Assembly (NCBI GenBank): GCA_002189035.1
Contig: NEEC01000027.1
Span: 186,001-250,000 of the forward strand
Length of the DNA: 64,000 nucleotides
Reading direction: 5' to 3'
Source: Utricularia gibba
Lineage: Eukaryota > Streptophyta > Magnoliopsida > Lamiales > Lentibulariaceae
Part shown: positions 34,489 to 47,200 of the stretch, piece after piece
Position numbering within the stretch: the first letter of the stretch is position 1
Layout: every line of letters begins with the position of its first letter
Translations under genes and position numbers: made by a program
The notes under the pieces: model-generated
What the model was told of the DNA's origin: nothing
The model's input: the letters and a program-made list of their open reading frames with translations, nothing else
Databases searched by the model: none

Positions 34489-36074
34489 AGGGAGGATGAT
34501 TACAAGGATCAAGGGTGGTCCGGTCCGGTCCGTTCGACCCCCAAGGCAAGCAGGCATCCTACCCGAGTCGAGGACTGGTTGGTGACTCGTCTCCATTTTT
34601 TCCCTCGTCCTATCCTCTAACAGCAAGACATGAAAAGTCGCTGGTGGTGTGGCTTGCTTTCTCCACAACTCCGCCAACAACTGTATAGCAAGTAATCTAA
34701 CAGCTACATGCGCAAGCAATTCCGTCCCTCCATTATTACGAAGATCAGCAGTGTACCTAATCCCCCTGGCTCTTTGAGATTTTGTAATGCCTCCCTTTCC
34801 ACCCTTGTATTGTATACATAGATCCTTCCCCCACCCCCTGTGTTTCTATACGGTTTCCTGTTGTATTCTTTTTTGAGTTGTGAATGCGGCCGCCAACCCG
34901 GTTTCTATGAACTTTGGAATGGAGGGCGGCGCTGGTTATATGCAGGCCACCAAATCATGCGCCAACAAGGGACAGATTGAACGTGAGGGGTAAGTAGTGT
35001 GTTTTCCCCTTCATTTATTTAGGGTGACGGATCAGGTCACCGGAAAAAGTGATAGATCCGCAAATACGATCTTCCGCGTGGGGACAGGAATTCAGTTTCC
35101 GGTGGTGTTATCTGAGTCGGAGTTCCAGCACGCAGCAGGAACACGACTGGATTGCATTAAAAAATAACGACGGTGTTGTGTTCGTACATCTAAGACTAGA
35201 GACTAGAGTGTATCTATTGAGGGAGTCTCGTCTTTATGGGCTTCAGCTTCAGGCCCATGCTTTTTGGGGCTCCTTGGGCTATTGAGGAAACACTCCAACG
35301 GCATCAGCATTGCATCCGGGTGCTCCTCCGTGACCACTACCAGCGACCCACAATCTTGGACCTGAGGAAACCATCCCATACGATGTGGGAGTCAATGCAA
35401 CTTCACAAGGAGCCAGCCGGAGATGCATTCATTGCAGAAGCCCACTCATAACCCCAGGGAGTCAGTTGCTGATTATCTGCCTGCTTGTATATCAAGACCC
35501 GAGACCGAAATTCAATTCCGACACACACAGAAATGGGCGGAGATGTCCAAGAATAGCCCTGCCCAACAGATACTGCAGTTGATACCTATCCCTCGAAACA
35601 TCTGCCCTTCTCGGTGTCATCCGTAGAGGGCAGTTCAGTTCCGGTCACATAAGCCATTTATTTCCACGAGTTGCGAATGTTGGGTTGAAAAGCAACAAGA
35701 ACACATAAATTAAGAAATCACAGTCTCGATAATTTGATTTTTTTAAAAATATTTCTGATAACTCAGTTGATCAGCTATCTTTAAAATTCAAGTAATTGGA
35801 TGTTTAGGTATTTCCCAACTTTAGAAAACTTGATCATAACAATATAATACTCAGTCAAGTCTTAGATTCATTAATTTACTCCTTCAATAATTAAATTATT
35901 AAAATTAAATATTAGAACAATTGCGTCGTGAATGACGACGGCTCCGGATCCACGCGGTTTTAAGTTTTCTCTTACCACCACATGTTTGCCGCCCGATCTC
36001 TTCTTCAAATATCCGTTCATGCTTGCTCTGTGATCTGCAGCTCCAACAATTCTGGCTTCTTTTTTCGTTTGAAG
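34489..36074. other. intergenic between KEA and lectin receptor kinase
   Basis: KEA 3' flank to about 34880, then unannotated sequence with a few 60-80 residue plus-strand frames (35049-35626) that match nothing I recognise. The last 300 bases are AT-rich and serve as the kinase upstream region. Confidence 0.45.
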
Positions 36075-37973
36075 ATGTGGCCTGCAGCTGCTCTTGTGTT
36101 ACTCTCTCTCTTGCTCCCTCAACTCGCGTTGTCCCAAGGCTTCCAAGGGGCTGATATTTTGCTCAGAGGCGCAGCCAGCGTTCCTAATGCCAGCAGCGCT
36201 CTGCAACTCTGCGACGCAGCAGGGGGGCGAGGACTGAGCAGGGCATTTTATGGCCGTCCAATACGATTCAAAAGCCCATTCAGTTCTATGGTTTATAGCT
36301 TCTCCACAACTTTTGAGTTCTCAATGCGCACCGGGTACATGCTCTTCGTAGTGGTGCGGACGCCTGACGTCGACCCACTTGGTAGCATCTTCAGAATCGA
36401 TATCGACTCCTCAAATAACTACGTTGGTCTTCAAATCAATGATTCAGTTAATGAGATCCCTAGAATTCCTTTTTACAGAGGAGAAAATGGGTCCTTTGTT
36501 GATCTGATAATCGGGAGTGGTAATCGAACTCAATTGCGCCTCGAGTATAATTCGACGTCTCAGGAAACCCGAGTGTTTTTGACCACCCCTTCTGATCAAA
36601 ACTTGGTATCTCGGGTACAACCCCTTCACTTACTAAGACACGATCTTTCTGACGTCGTCAGTGATTTTATGCATGTGGGCTTCGCTACAGATTGTGTGCA
36701 AGACCAGAAACTCTTGAATGCTTGGAATTTCGCAATCAACGATGATGGATTTGAGTTCAAACCCGTTGGACCTCTGACACTGGGGCCCCAGTGGAAGACA
36801 GATCTAGCGTCCCTGGCACCTATTATCGCTTATATTATCCTTTTTTCTGCCTTATTGGCCACCTATATAGCAGTTTGCGTTTGCTGCATTAGAAGGAGGA
36901 GGAGGAAGTTCTCCGAGCTGATCGAGGATTGGGAAGGAGAACTGAACTACATTTCTCACAGGTTCAGGTACAAGGATCTGTATGTGGCTACCAAAGGTTT
37001 CAAAGATACTGAGGTATTGGGGAAGGGGGGATTTGGAAAAGTTTACAGAGGCGTGATTCCTCGTCACAACGTTGAAATAGCCATGAAGAGAATCTCTCAC
37101 GACTCATCGCAAGGGATGAAGGAGTTCGTTGCGGAAATCGTAAGCTTAGGGCGTCTTCGCCACCGGAATGTGGTCCCTCTCCTCGGATATTGCCGGAGAA
37201 AAGGAGAGCTTTTACTAGTGTACGAGTACATGCCAAACGGGAGTCTTGATAAATTTCTTCATGGACACCAGTCAGCCTCCACCCTCCGGTGGCACGAACG
37301 ATTCAACATCGTCAAAGGCGTGGCATGTGGGCTTCTCTATCTGCACGAAGAATGGGAGCAAGTTGTGATTCACAGAGATATCAAACCAGGGAATGTTCTG
37401 TTGGATGCTGAACTGAATGCAAGGCTGGGGGACTTCGGGCTTGCAAAACTGCACGCCCATGGCGCGAACCCAGCCACCACTAACATCGTGGGTACCATGG
37501 GGTACATAGCGCCAGAGCATATGAGAACCGGCAAGGCAACAAAGAGCAGCGACGTGTTCAGCTTTGGGATCCTTTTACTGGAAATCGTATCAGGTAGACG
37601 GCCCATTGACAGAGATGCTCCGGAGGAGAAGGTGGTTTTGTTGGATTGGGTCCATTCTCTGTGGGATGAAAAGCAGATTCTTGATGCTGTTGACCCAAAC
37701 TTGAATGCTGCTTACACTAAAGGGGAAGCAGAGTTGCTACTGAAAATAGGGTTATTCTGCTGTCATCCACGACCTGATTTCCGGCCAAGTGCACGGGATA
37801 TCATGGGATACCTGGAAGGTTTGAGGTTTCCGGAAGATGACTGTACGAATGCATTGCGCCATTGGCTGCCCGAAGGAAACGAAGGCTTTCAATCAGCCAT
37901 GTTGCCATCGACAGGCACTGGTCCTAGTGTTGCCTTGTCCATATCACATTCGCTTATGCACATTGGACGCTGA
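36075..37973 (+). CDS. L-type lectin-domain receptor kinase (LecRK), divergent lectin domain
   Basis: Intronless, 632 residues from Met 36075. I chose this Met because it opens directly into a signal peptide (MWPAAALVLLSLLLPQLALS); the frame is open further to Met 35982. A legume-lectin-like ectodomain spans about residues 25-240 (YSFSTTFEFSM, FRIDIDSSNNYVGLQIN, AWNFAINDDG). The membrane helix is at 247-272. The kinase domain has GKGGFGKVY, the Lys in IAMKRIS, HRDIKPGNVLLD, DFGLAKL and GTMGYIAPEH, so it should be an active RD kinase. The metal-binding loop normally between the EFDT-like strand and NHVGI is shortened, so sugar binding through Ca2+/Mn2+ is doubtful. LecRKs sense extracellular ATP, NAD+ or pathogens; the ligand here is unknown. 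Confidence 0.92.
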   Translation: MWPAAALVLLSLLLPQLALSQGFQGADILLRGAASVPNASSALQLCDAAGGRGLSRAFYGRPIRFKSPFSSMVYSFSTTFEFSMRTGYMLFVVVRTPDVDPLGSIFRIDIDSSNNYVGLQINDSVNEIPRIPFYRGENGSFVDLIIGSGNRTQLRLEYNSTSQETRVFLTTPSDQNLVSRVQPLHLLRHDLSDVVSDFMHVGFATDCVQDQKLLNAWNFAINDDGFEFKPVGPLTLGPQWKTDLASLAPIIAYIILFSALLATYIAVCVCCIRRRRRKFSELIEDWEGELNYISHRFRYKDLYVATKGFKDTEVLGKGGFGKVYRGVIPRHNVEIAMKRISHDSSQGMKEFVAEIVSLGRLRHRNVVPLLGYCRRKGELLLVYEYMPNGSLDKFLHGHQSASTLRWHERFNIVKGVACGLLYLHEEWEQVVIHRDIKPGNVLLDAELNARLGDFGLAKLHAHGANPATTNIVGTMGYIAPEHMRTGKATKSSDVFSFGILLLEIVSGRRPIDRDAPEEKVVLLDWVHSLWDEKQILDAVDPNLNAAYTKGEAELLLKIGLFCCHPRPDFRPSARDIMGYLEGLRFPEDDCTNALRHWLPEGNEGFQSAMLPSTGTGPSVALSISHSLMHIGR

Positions 37974-38286
37974 CATGGCTAAGTTGCTTCAGCCTGCAGT
38001 GGTTGGGTTCATCCAAGAGACTGTGAGATCTACACGATTTAGTGAAGTTAAGAAAACACAAGGAATACATATAATCACCAAGCTTATCATGATGGGTTTC
38101 TGAAGTTCCAGTTATTACACATGATTCAGCAACTTTTTAAGGGATACCCTTATTCCAGTCTGGAAAAGAAAAGCAACACACAAACTTGGATGTATCTGAG
38201 CCTCGAGGCAGTAATCGAAGCAGAAGGTCATTGCACGTTCCGTTCTAAAAAAAAACATTCGGGCAAACCAATAGTACAGGTTTTAG
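37974..38286. other. convergent 3' flanks of LecRK and NDUFS7
   Basis: Only 313 bases separate the two converging stop codons. They should contain both 3' untranslated regions. Nothing else is seen. Confidence 0.5.
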
Positions 38287-39543
<1,257 letters not shown>

Positions 39544-39621
39544 TTTTTCAATTTTACCTCTCGAACTTTCCGAGGCGCAGAGAACAACAGACAAAAAAAG
39601 ACAGAAACGGAAGTCGTGATG

Positions 39622-39630
39622 ACGTGGCCT
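39622..39630 (-). promoter_or_regulatory. ACGT-core (G/C-box hybrid) upstream of NDUFS7
   Basis: TGACGTGGC lies about 80 bases upstream of the NDUFS7 start codon, within likely promoter or leader. TGACGTGG/CCACGTCA is a bZIP binding word. Use is inference. Confidence 0.3.
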
Positions 39631-40575
39631 CGCTTGGTCCATTGCACCCACTTGCGTGTCATTTTCGTAGAGTGTCCGTCCGCGTGGCGGACTCGCGCGT
39701 CTCCTTCCACGATGGCTTCCCTTGAAAAATTTCAATTTTGTAGTTAAAAAAAATGTATATTTATAAAGGTCCCGTTTTTTTCCATCCATCCATCCATTCA
39801 ACCCTTGGGCCGATCATAAAAAACAAACACATTAGTAAAAGTGACATAATTAACCATTCAACCGACCGCTAACCCCCCCTGGGCATGTTGCATTCCGAGA
39901 CACGGAGGGCGGTTCATTGCTAGGTTGCATCAACATGAGTGAGATTTGGAATGCCTGTGTGAGATTCATTGATTTAAGTAAACTGATTTTTAGGATGCAT
40001 TACTTTAAAATATATACACTTTACATAAATTAATATAATTATTAAGGAATATTGAGACAAGATACCATTCAATCTCAAAATCTAAGTTAGTAAATGAAAA
40101 ACATACTAGAAAGAAGCTGATTGTGTTTGTTGATTATATATATACGCACACGTAAGTTATACGCACGGGGCGCGTGATTCCCCACGAATCCGAGCGAATC
40201 ATGCAACCTAGGTTCATTGTTTGTGAATATTTTAAGAGGAGGAGGGCAGCCCAACCCAGCCCGGTTGCAGCCTGCCTGCTGCTTTTATTGGTGTTATTAA
40301 ATGGGGATGGCATTAACTGAGCAGTTCCTCCCTCCACAAAGCTAAGCTTTTACTTGGGGGATCGCTCTTCTTTTCCTGCTTGCCCAAAACCCCTCCCTCC
40401 CTCCCTCCAGTGTCCGCCCGTCCGTCCGTGTCCCCGCCCATAAATAAATGCTTATCTTTAGCATCTCGTTTCTTAAATAATTAACCCCAAACACCAAACC
40501 CAAATCATTTTTTTCATACCTAAAATATCCAATTCTTTGGATGCTGGTGATTCATTGCTAGGCCATCCGATGGTC

Positions 40576-40581
40576 CACGTG
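40576..40581. promoter_or_regulatory. G-box CACGTG with adjacent ACGTGG
   Basis: CACGTG followed six bases later by ACGTGG. G-boxes bind bHLH/PIF and bZIP factors. It lies about 680 bases upstream of the glycine-rich membrane protein gene, so assignment to that gene is tentative. Confidence 0.25.
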
Positions 40582-41053
40582 AAACGTGGTATTCCTATTA
40601 ATCAGCATAGATGGTGGTGTGTTTAAACCACAAAGTCATGCAAGTGGTGACGTGGGAGGTTGGCTAGAGAGAGCTTACAGAGATAGATAGATAGGTGATT
40701 TTGGTGTCGGGATCTGGACTGCATTCATTTCAAATGTGATTTGGATTCTAACTCCATATCAGACATCCAACCCCAAATTTTACTATATATAATTCATCTT
40801 ATCCTTAAAAAATGCGCTCAATTTGAGTGTTTAATTAATCATGTCTAATTATAAGTAGGATTCATGCCAAGGCAGGTGAACCGAACCAGAATTAGAAAAA
40901 AAAAAAAAGGGAATAAAGTTGGAAGAAAATTGCCGCGCCACGTTGCCACCTTCTCAGCTCGCCTTTTCTCTCTCTATAATCCATCACTTTTTCTCTCTCT
41001 CAACCCATTCTCTTTCTCAAAACCCCCAACCTCATCCCCCCCTATATCTATAG

Positions 41054-41075
41054 CCTCTCTCTCTCTCTCTCTCTC
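41054..41075. repeat. (CT)11 microsatellite
   Basis: Uninterrupted CT dinucleotides in a pyrimidine-rich leader about 180 bases before the start codon at 41258. CT-rich leaders are frequent in plant promoters and 5' untranslated regions. Confidence 0.85.
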
Positions 41076-41257
41076 GTGCGGGGCGGGCGAGGTTATCCGG
41101 CGTAAAGGTGGGACGATTCGCCGGACTTTTAACGGCGCTCTGCGTTCAATGCCAGTGGAAGTCACCGCCCTTTCTTGATCGGGAAATTTATCCATCCCTT
41201 GTCGATCGGCTTCTGCTTCGTCCACATCTGCGGTACTGATGTCATGACTATTATCGG

Positions 41258-44200
41258 ATGGCGAATCGCGTGTTCTTGCATAGGTTATCGCTTTCGGAGC
41301 CAATGATAGGCGTGTTGGTGCTATTATTGCTCTCAATTTTGGGGAATCGGCCGTCTATTGTCGTCGCTGCGTTGGAAGGGGATGCTCACTTGTTTTTCGA
41401 CCCCGATGGGTTTCTTTTCCGCCAGGATTACTCACCACCTGCTCCGCCACCGCCGCCACCACATCCTCCATCGGTCACTTGCGAGTCAGATCTCGGCGGT
41501 GTTGGTTCCTTAGACACAACCTGTCAGATAGTCTCCGACTTGAACCTATCTAACCATGTGTACGTGGAGGGCAAGGGTAATCTGGTAATTGCTCCTAACG
41601 TTACCGTCAATTGCTCGTCGTTTTCTGGATGCGAGTTTTCTGTAAATGTAACTGGTAACTTTACGCTGGGCGAGAGTTCGTTTATACTCTGTGGAACCTT
41701 TGAGTTGGTTTGTGATAATGCCGTTTTTGGGAATGGCTCTGCCGTCAACACTACTGGTTTGGCCGGCTCACCTCCACCCCAGACTAGTGGGACACCGCAA
41801 GGCGTGGATGGAGCTGGTGGAGGTCATGGGGGCAGGGGTGCCGCATGCTTGAGAGATACGAGTAAGCTTCCTGAAGACGTGTGGGGAGGTGATGCATATG
41901 CGTGGTCCAGTTTGGGGAAGCCCTGGAGTTATGGTAGTAAAGGGGGGACAACGAGCAAGGAAGTGGATTATGGAGGTGGTGGCGGAGGCAGGGTACTATG
42001 TGTTGTTAAGAATATCTTGGAGTTGAATGGCACTATCTCAGCTGATGGAGATGATGGGGGAGCCAAAGGTGGAGGTGGTTCCGGTGGTAGTATCTACCTC
42101 AAGGCTCACAAGATGTAATTTCTTTGTCTGTTATTCATTTCATTGAGTTGGCAAGTTTTTTTATTCTATTGCTAACTTGAATTGGACTTTGATGTCCTTA
42201 TATTCCCCTAGGAATTCTGAACTTAGCATTTGTATCAATCTAATATCCTCGTGATATCTCACGCTACCACGACTGAGGTGTTTTCTGCAATTTTGAATGT
42301 TGATCTATGTCGTATGTTTACAGAATTGAACTGAACTTATTTTTCCCGACCCTTCTACAGTTTATTTGACATCTCAATTAACGATAGCTGCATGTCATTT
42401 TTATATTTCAGCTTTCTTGTATCTCAAGCTGCAGAATTTGATGATGAGTTAAATATGAAGAGCAACTTAGTTGATTTGTTTTACCTTTTTTTTAATCATT
42501 GTTTTGTGCGCCTATTTTGATTATTTTCCTATCATGCAACAAACTTCAACACTTTTTCGAAATTGCAGGACTGGCTTTGGAAGAGTAAGTGCGTGTGGGG
42601 GTAGTGGTTTTGGTGGAGGTGGTGGCGGAAGAGTATCTGCTGATATCTTTAGTAGGCATGACGAACCAACCATTTCTGTTCATGGTATCCTCCGTCTCCG
42701 TTTAATTTGTGACAAAAAGTTATTATGCTCTTCTTCTTATGTTCTTTTTAAATTCTTTTAGACGCTCCATGGTTTAAATTCTTTTTATGTTCTTTTTGTG
42801 ACACCTTGTTTGGTTAAAGTAGTTTTTCCCTTTGTCATCTGGGCCTATCTTGTACCCCTCATCATTGTATGCATACTGTTCCAACATTCTGAGATGCCAG
42901 TGATTTTACTGTTTGCTGAATTTCAAGGTGGAAGCAGCTTTGGTTGCCCTGAAAATGCGGGTGCAGCTGGAACATTTTATGACACTGTTCCACGCACCCT
43001 TACTGTCAGTAATCATTATAAACCTACTTACACGGATACACTCCTCATGGACTTCCCTAATCCATTATTGACGAATGTTTACATCCGGAATCAGGCACGG
43101 GCTGCTGTCCCATTGCTTTGGAGCCGTGTCCAAGTTAGTTTCTTGTTCACTAGATCATTAGTTATTGTAGTAGAGTGGTTTTTTTCTTCTCATGATTGTG
43201 AGTTTAACATATCCATGCTTATAATTCAAGGTTCAAGGACAGATAAGTCTATTGGATGGAGCAGTTCTTAGCTTCGGGCTTGCCCATTACTCAATGTCGG
43301 AATTTGAACTGCTTGCAGAAGAGCTTTTGATGAGCGATTCTACGATTAGAGTAAGCAACAGTTTTTTTTTTACTTTACACCATCATTGGGAGTGGTTATT
43401 ATTTTAAGCTCCAGCATCGTTTTCTACTACCATCATTAGTTCAAGTTATGTTTTTATAGTGAAGTTGCATTTTTTAATTCACTTCCTTCTCCAGGTTTTT
43501 GGTGCTCTTCGCATGTCTGTCAAAATGTTTCTAATGTGGAACTCGAAAATGCTGATAGATGGTGGTGGGGATGAAAATGTCGAAACTTCATCTCTTGAGG
43601 CTAGCAATCTGATTGTACTTCGGGTAAGTAAGTAGTTTATGAACCTGCACCGTTTTCTTGAGCTAATAGATTTTCTGGCTGTCTTGTTGTCCACAGAAAG
43701 CATCTCTTATCCACTCAAATGCAAATCTGGGGGTGCATGGACAGGGTTTATTAAATTTAACTGGGCCTGGAGATTGCATAGAAGCCCAAAGACTAGTTTT
43801 GTCATTGTTTTACAGCATCAATGTAAGCCACCTTTGTTGATTTGTGTGTTTGAATCTTTGTGGCATGCTTCCATTTTACTTTCTCTTTGTTCTGCCACCT
43901 CCTTTAAGTTTACCATGTGTAGCTCATTTCTAATTTGATTCTTCATCTGACTTGTACTGGCTGCCCTTACCAACTGACTCATTATTTTTTCTTTTAGCTA
44001 GTTTCATTTTTAAGTAAACTGTATTTGATAACCGTCTGTTTGATTTTGATTTCACATTGTTTGTCATGCTTGATGAAGATTGGACCTGGATCTGCACTGC
44101 GCGGACCTTTAAAAGGCTCTTTAGAAGATGTCGTGTGAGTTCAAACTCCTGTCTAAATTTCCTAACCCTCTTTATTTTTCTGATATTTATGTGGGTTTCT

Positions 44201-47200
44201 TGTCAGGACTCCTAAACTTAATTGCGATTCGGAGGATTGTCCTGTGGAATTACTTCACCCACCCGAGGATTGCAATGTGAATTCGTCTCTGTCTTTTACA
44301 ATGCAGGTGCTTTTTGCTATTATAACATTTAGCTGCATATGATTTGCTGCCTTTTATGCTCTCTACATGGCAAGCTCTTGTTTTTTTTTTAAAGCCTTCA
44401 CTTTAAAGAGTTCTTCTATTTTTCTTGCATTTGAAAAATAATTCTATACATCGATTATGACATAGGTCTGTCGGGTTGAGGATATCCGGATTGAGGGTTC
44501 TGTTGAAGGTTCTGTTATTCATTTTCATAGAGCCAGGACTATCATGGTCCAATCTTCTGGGATTATAAGCACATCTGGAATGGGTAAATTTCCTTTATTC
44601 AACTAAATGTAGATTTACTTTCCAGTTGATGAAACCAAGACGTTCAGTGGAAAGAAATTTGTAGTTCTTGGTCTTGTTACTTGCACTCTGAATTGTAAGC
44701 AATTTGCGGAGATAGAATTTGGGGCAAGCAGTATGAACTTTCTGTAACAGCCTCGTTTGGTATGATGCTCATTCAAGGGTCCTTCGATGTAGGCAGAGTC
44801 ATCACTTTTATTCTTCACTTGTGTTCCTTCTATGACATTAAGTTGATATTTTATCGTCCATGCCCTTACATGCATGTATAGGGTGAAGGGGTAATACATG
44901 GGGAAGCTTTAGTAGGGTCACCTGAGTTCACATTATTTCATGTTTGCGCCACTCTGCTTTTATGCCCTCCCCCTTCCCCCTCCCTCCCTTCTCTTTGTAT
45001 TATCATGACAACGATGATGATAAGTTTTCTCTACCTTCCTTCCGCTGAATTTATGGATTAGTGTTTTGTCTGATTCATGTTTTGTTTTCCATAAAATATG
45101 ACCTTATTTTCAACGAGTTTTGACTCACTGCATTGTATGCTTCGATTTAGGATGCCATGGTGGGCTGGGCCAAGGAATGGTATTAGACAATGGTGTAGGT
45201 AGTGGTGGTGGGTATGGTGGAAAAGGTGGAATGGGATGCTACGGTGGTCACTGCGTTGAGGGTGGCATGCCATATGGAGATGCTGATTTACCATGTGAGT
45301 TGGGCAGTGGGAGTGGAAATGATAGCTTGGCTACATCGACAGCTGGTGGTGGTATTCTGGGTGGGCTCACAATTTTTGGCTCTTGTTTTACTTTATTTAC
45401 TCTTATGTTGACAAGTTTGTGCCTATACTCTTCAACCTCCTCCAAGGCTTAAACTATCAATATTTTTTGTGTTGTTGAATTATCAATCATCAAGTTGTAA
45501 ATATGTTACTTTGGATACATCCTCCATGCATAGAGCATGCTAACGTTCTCTCATTTCCCTGTCAATGCAGTCATGGGTTCCTTCGAGCATCCCTTGCAGA
45601 GCCTATATGTTCAAGGCTCAGTTAAAGCAAATGGAGACAGTGCTCTTGGTAGCTCACAGGAGGATCTTTCAACCAATGGATTAAGTATGGGACTCGGAGG
45701 TGGATCTGGTGGTACCATTTTGTTGTTCTTGCGTTCTTTTGATCTGGTTGAGTCTGGAATGTTGTCTGTGGCTGGAGGTCACGGTAGCCTGGGTGGGGGT
45801 GGAGGTGGTGGTGGTGGAAGAATTCATTTCCATTGGTCGGATATCCCTGTTGGTGATGTATACTGGCCACTGGCAGTAGTGAATGGAACTATTCATGCAG
45901 GGTAAGCCAGCACACCGACATAAGTTTGATGACTCCCATGCATATTAATTTTTTTATGGGTGTTCCAATTTTTCTACCCTTTCCTTTTGATTCAGCCTTG
46001 ATTATATCCTGATTGTTTTTGGTAATCTGTCATGTGCACTTGGTGGTACTAATAGGGCTGTGCACTCTGGACTAAATTGATGTGTTATCTCATATGGATG
46101 GCCGGCGACTTTGTTGACAATTCAATGTGACGAAATTTCATGGATATGCTTTTATCTCCTGTTGTTTTGAAATGGATGCGTTTACAGAGCTTTTCATTTT
46201 CACTTGGTTGTCACCAGCTCCACATGTTCGCACCTGATGGTGCTGTGTAGAAATTATTGGTAGATTAGGTTACCCATCTTGGTTACTATATCCTAGAAGT
46301 CTGGTTTAATTACATACGGTTAAGGTGAATCCTTAGAATAATTTTGAAATTGCCTAGTGGCCAGTTTTTCAATTAATAATTTTCGTAACAGTGGCGGACT
46401 TGGTGGAAACCACAGCCAAATGGGGGAAGATGGAACAATCAGCGGAAAAGCTTGCCCCAAGGGGCTTTACGGAATATTTTGTGAGGTAATTCGCCTTATT
46501 CTCTCTTGTATGCCCCTCTTTCACCTTGTCCCTGTATTTTGGCCACGATATGTTAATTGACTATAGATTAGCCTTCTCCTATGCTCTAATGCATAGTGAG
46601 TGAGACATTATTAGACATGGAGTAGAACTAGTGTGACTTGAAAATCCGTTTAAAAGATACATGACTGGATCTTCAATCTTCATCGGCTAGCTTGATGTCT
46701 TAAACTTGCAGGAATGCCCAGTTGGCACTTATAAGAATGTGACAGGCTCTGATCGATCACTTTGCTTTTCATGCCCAAATGATGAGCTTCCTACTCGTGC
46801 AGTCTATGTTCATCTTCGAGGTACTCTATACTCATGTCATCTTTGTGTTTTCACAGTTGTTCTTTCTTGCACTGCCAGTAAGTGCTATCTTGTTACCACG
46901 TGACATTAGTTTAATCGATAACAGGTGGTATTACTGAAACGCCATGTCCTTATCAATGTATTTCTGAGAGATATCACATGCCACACTGCTATACTGCGCT
47001 TGAAGAATTGATATACACCTTTGGAGGACCCTGGTTTTTTGGCCTTCTTCTTTTGGGTCTTCTGATTGTATTAGCTATTGTATTAAGTGTTGCACGTATG
47101 AAATTCATTGGCGTTGAAGAGTTGCCAGGGCCTGCTTTCACTCAACAGAGTTCTCAGATAGACCATTCATTTCCTTTCCTGCAATCCCTTAATGAGGTTC

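Larger units (their letters stand above)
39544..41257. other. intergenic between NDUFS7 and glycine-rich membrane protein gene
   Basis: Upstream regions of two divergent genes. It contains several simple repeats: (CATC)n at 39782-39797, (CCCT)n at 40391-40409, CCGT units near 40417-40430, GATA units at 40681-40694 and (CT)11 at 41054-41075. The AT-rich middle (39960-40140) shows no gene. Confidence 0.5.

Noticed and set aside
35049-35626. Overlapping plus-strand frames that could be a retrotransposon gag remnant
   Set aside because: No zinc knuckle, protease, integrase or reverse transcriptase motif and no flanking repeats were found.
35982-36074. Upstream Met for the lectin receptor kinase
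   Set aside because: It would bury the signal peptide 31 residues inside the protein. Met 36075 starts directly at the hydrophobic leader.
39544-39801. Extended N-terminus for NDUFS7
   Set aside because: The extra residues are unconserved and mitochondrial targeting features begin at MAQVARNAG.
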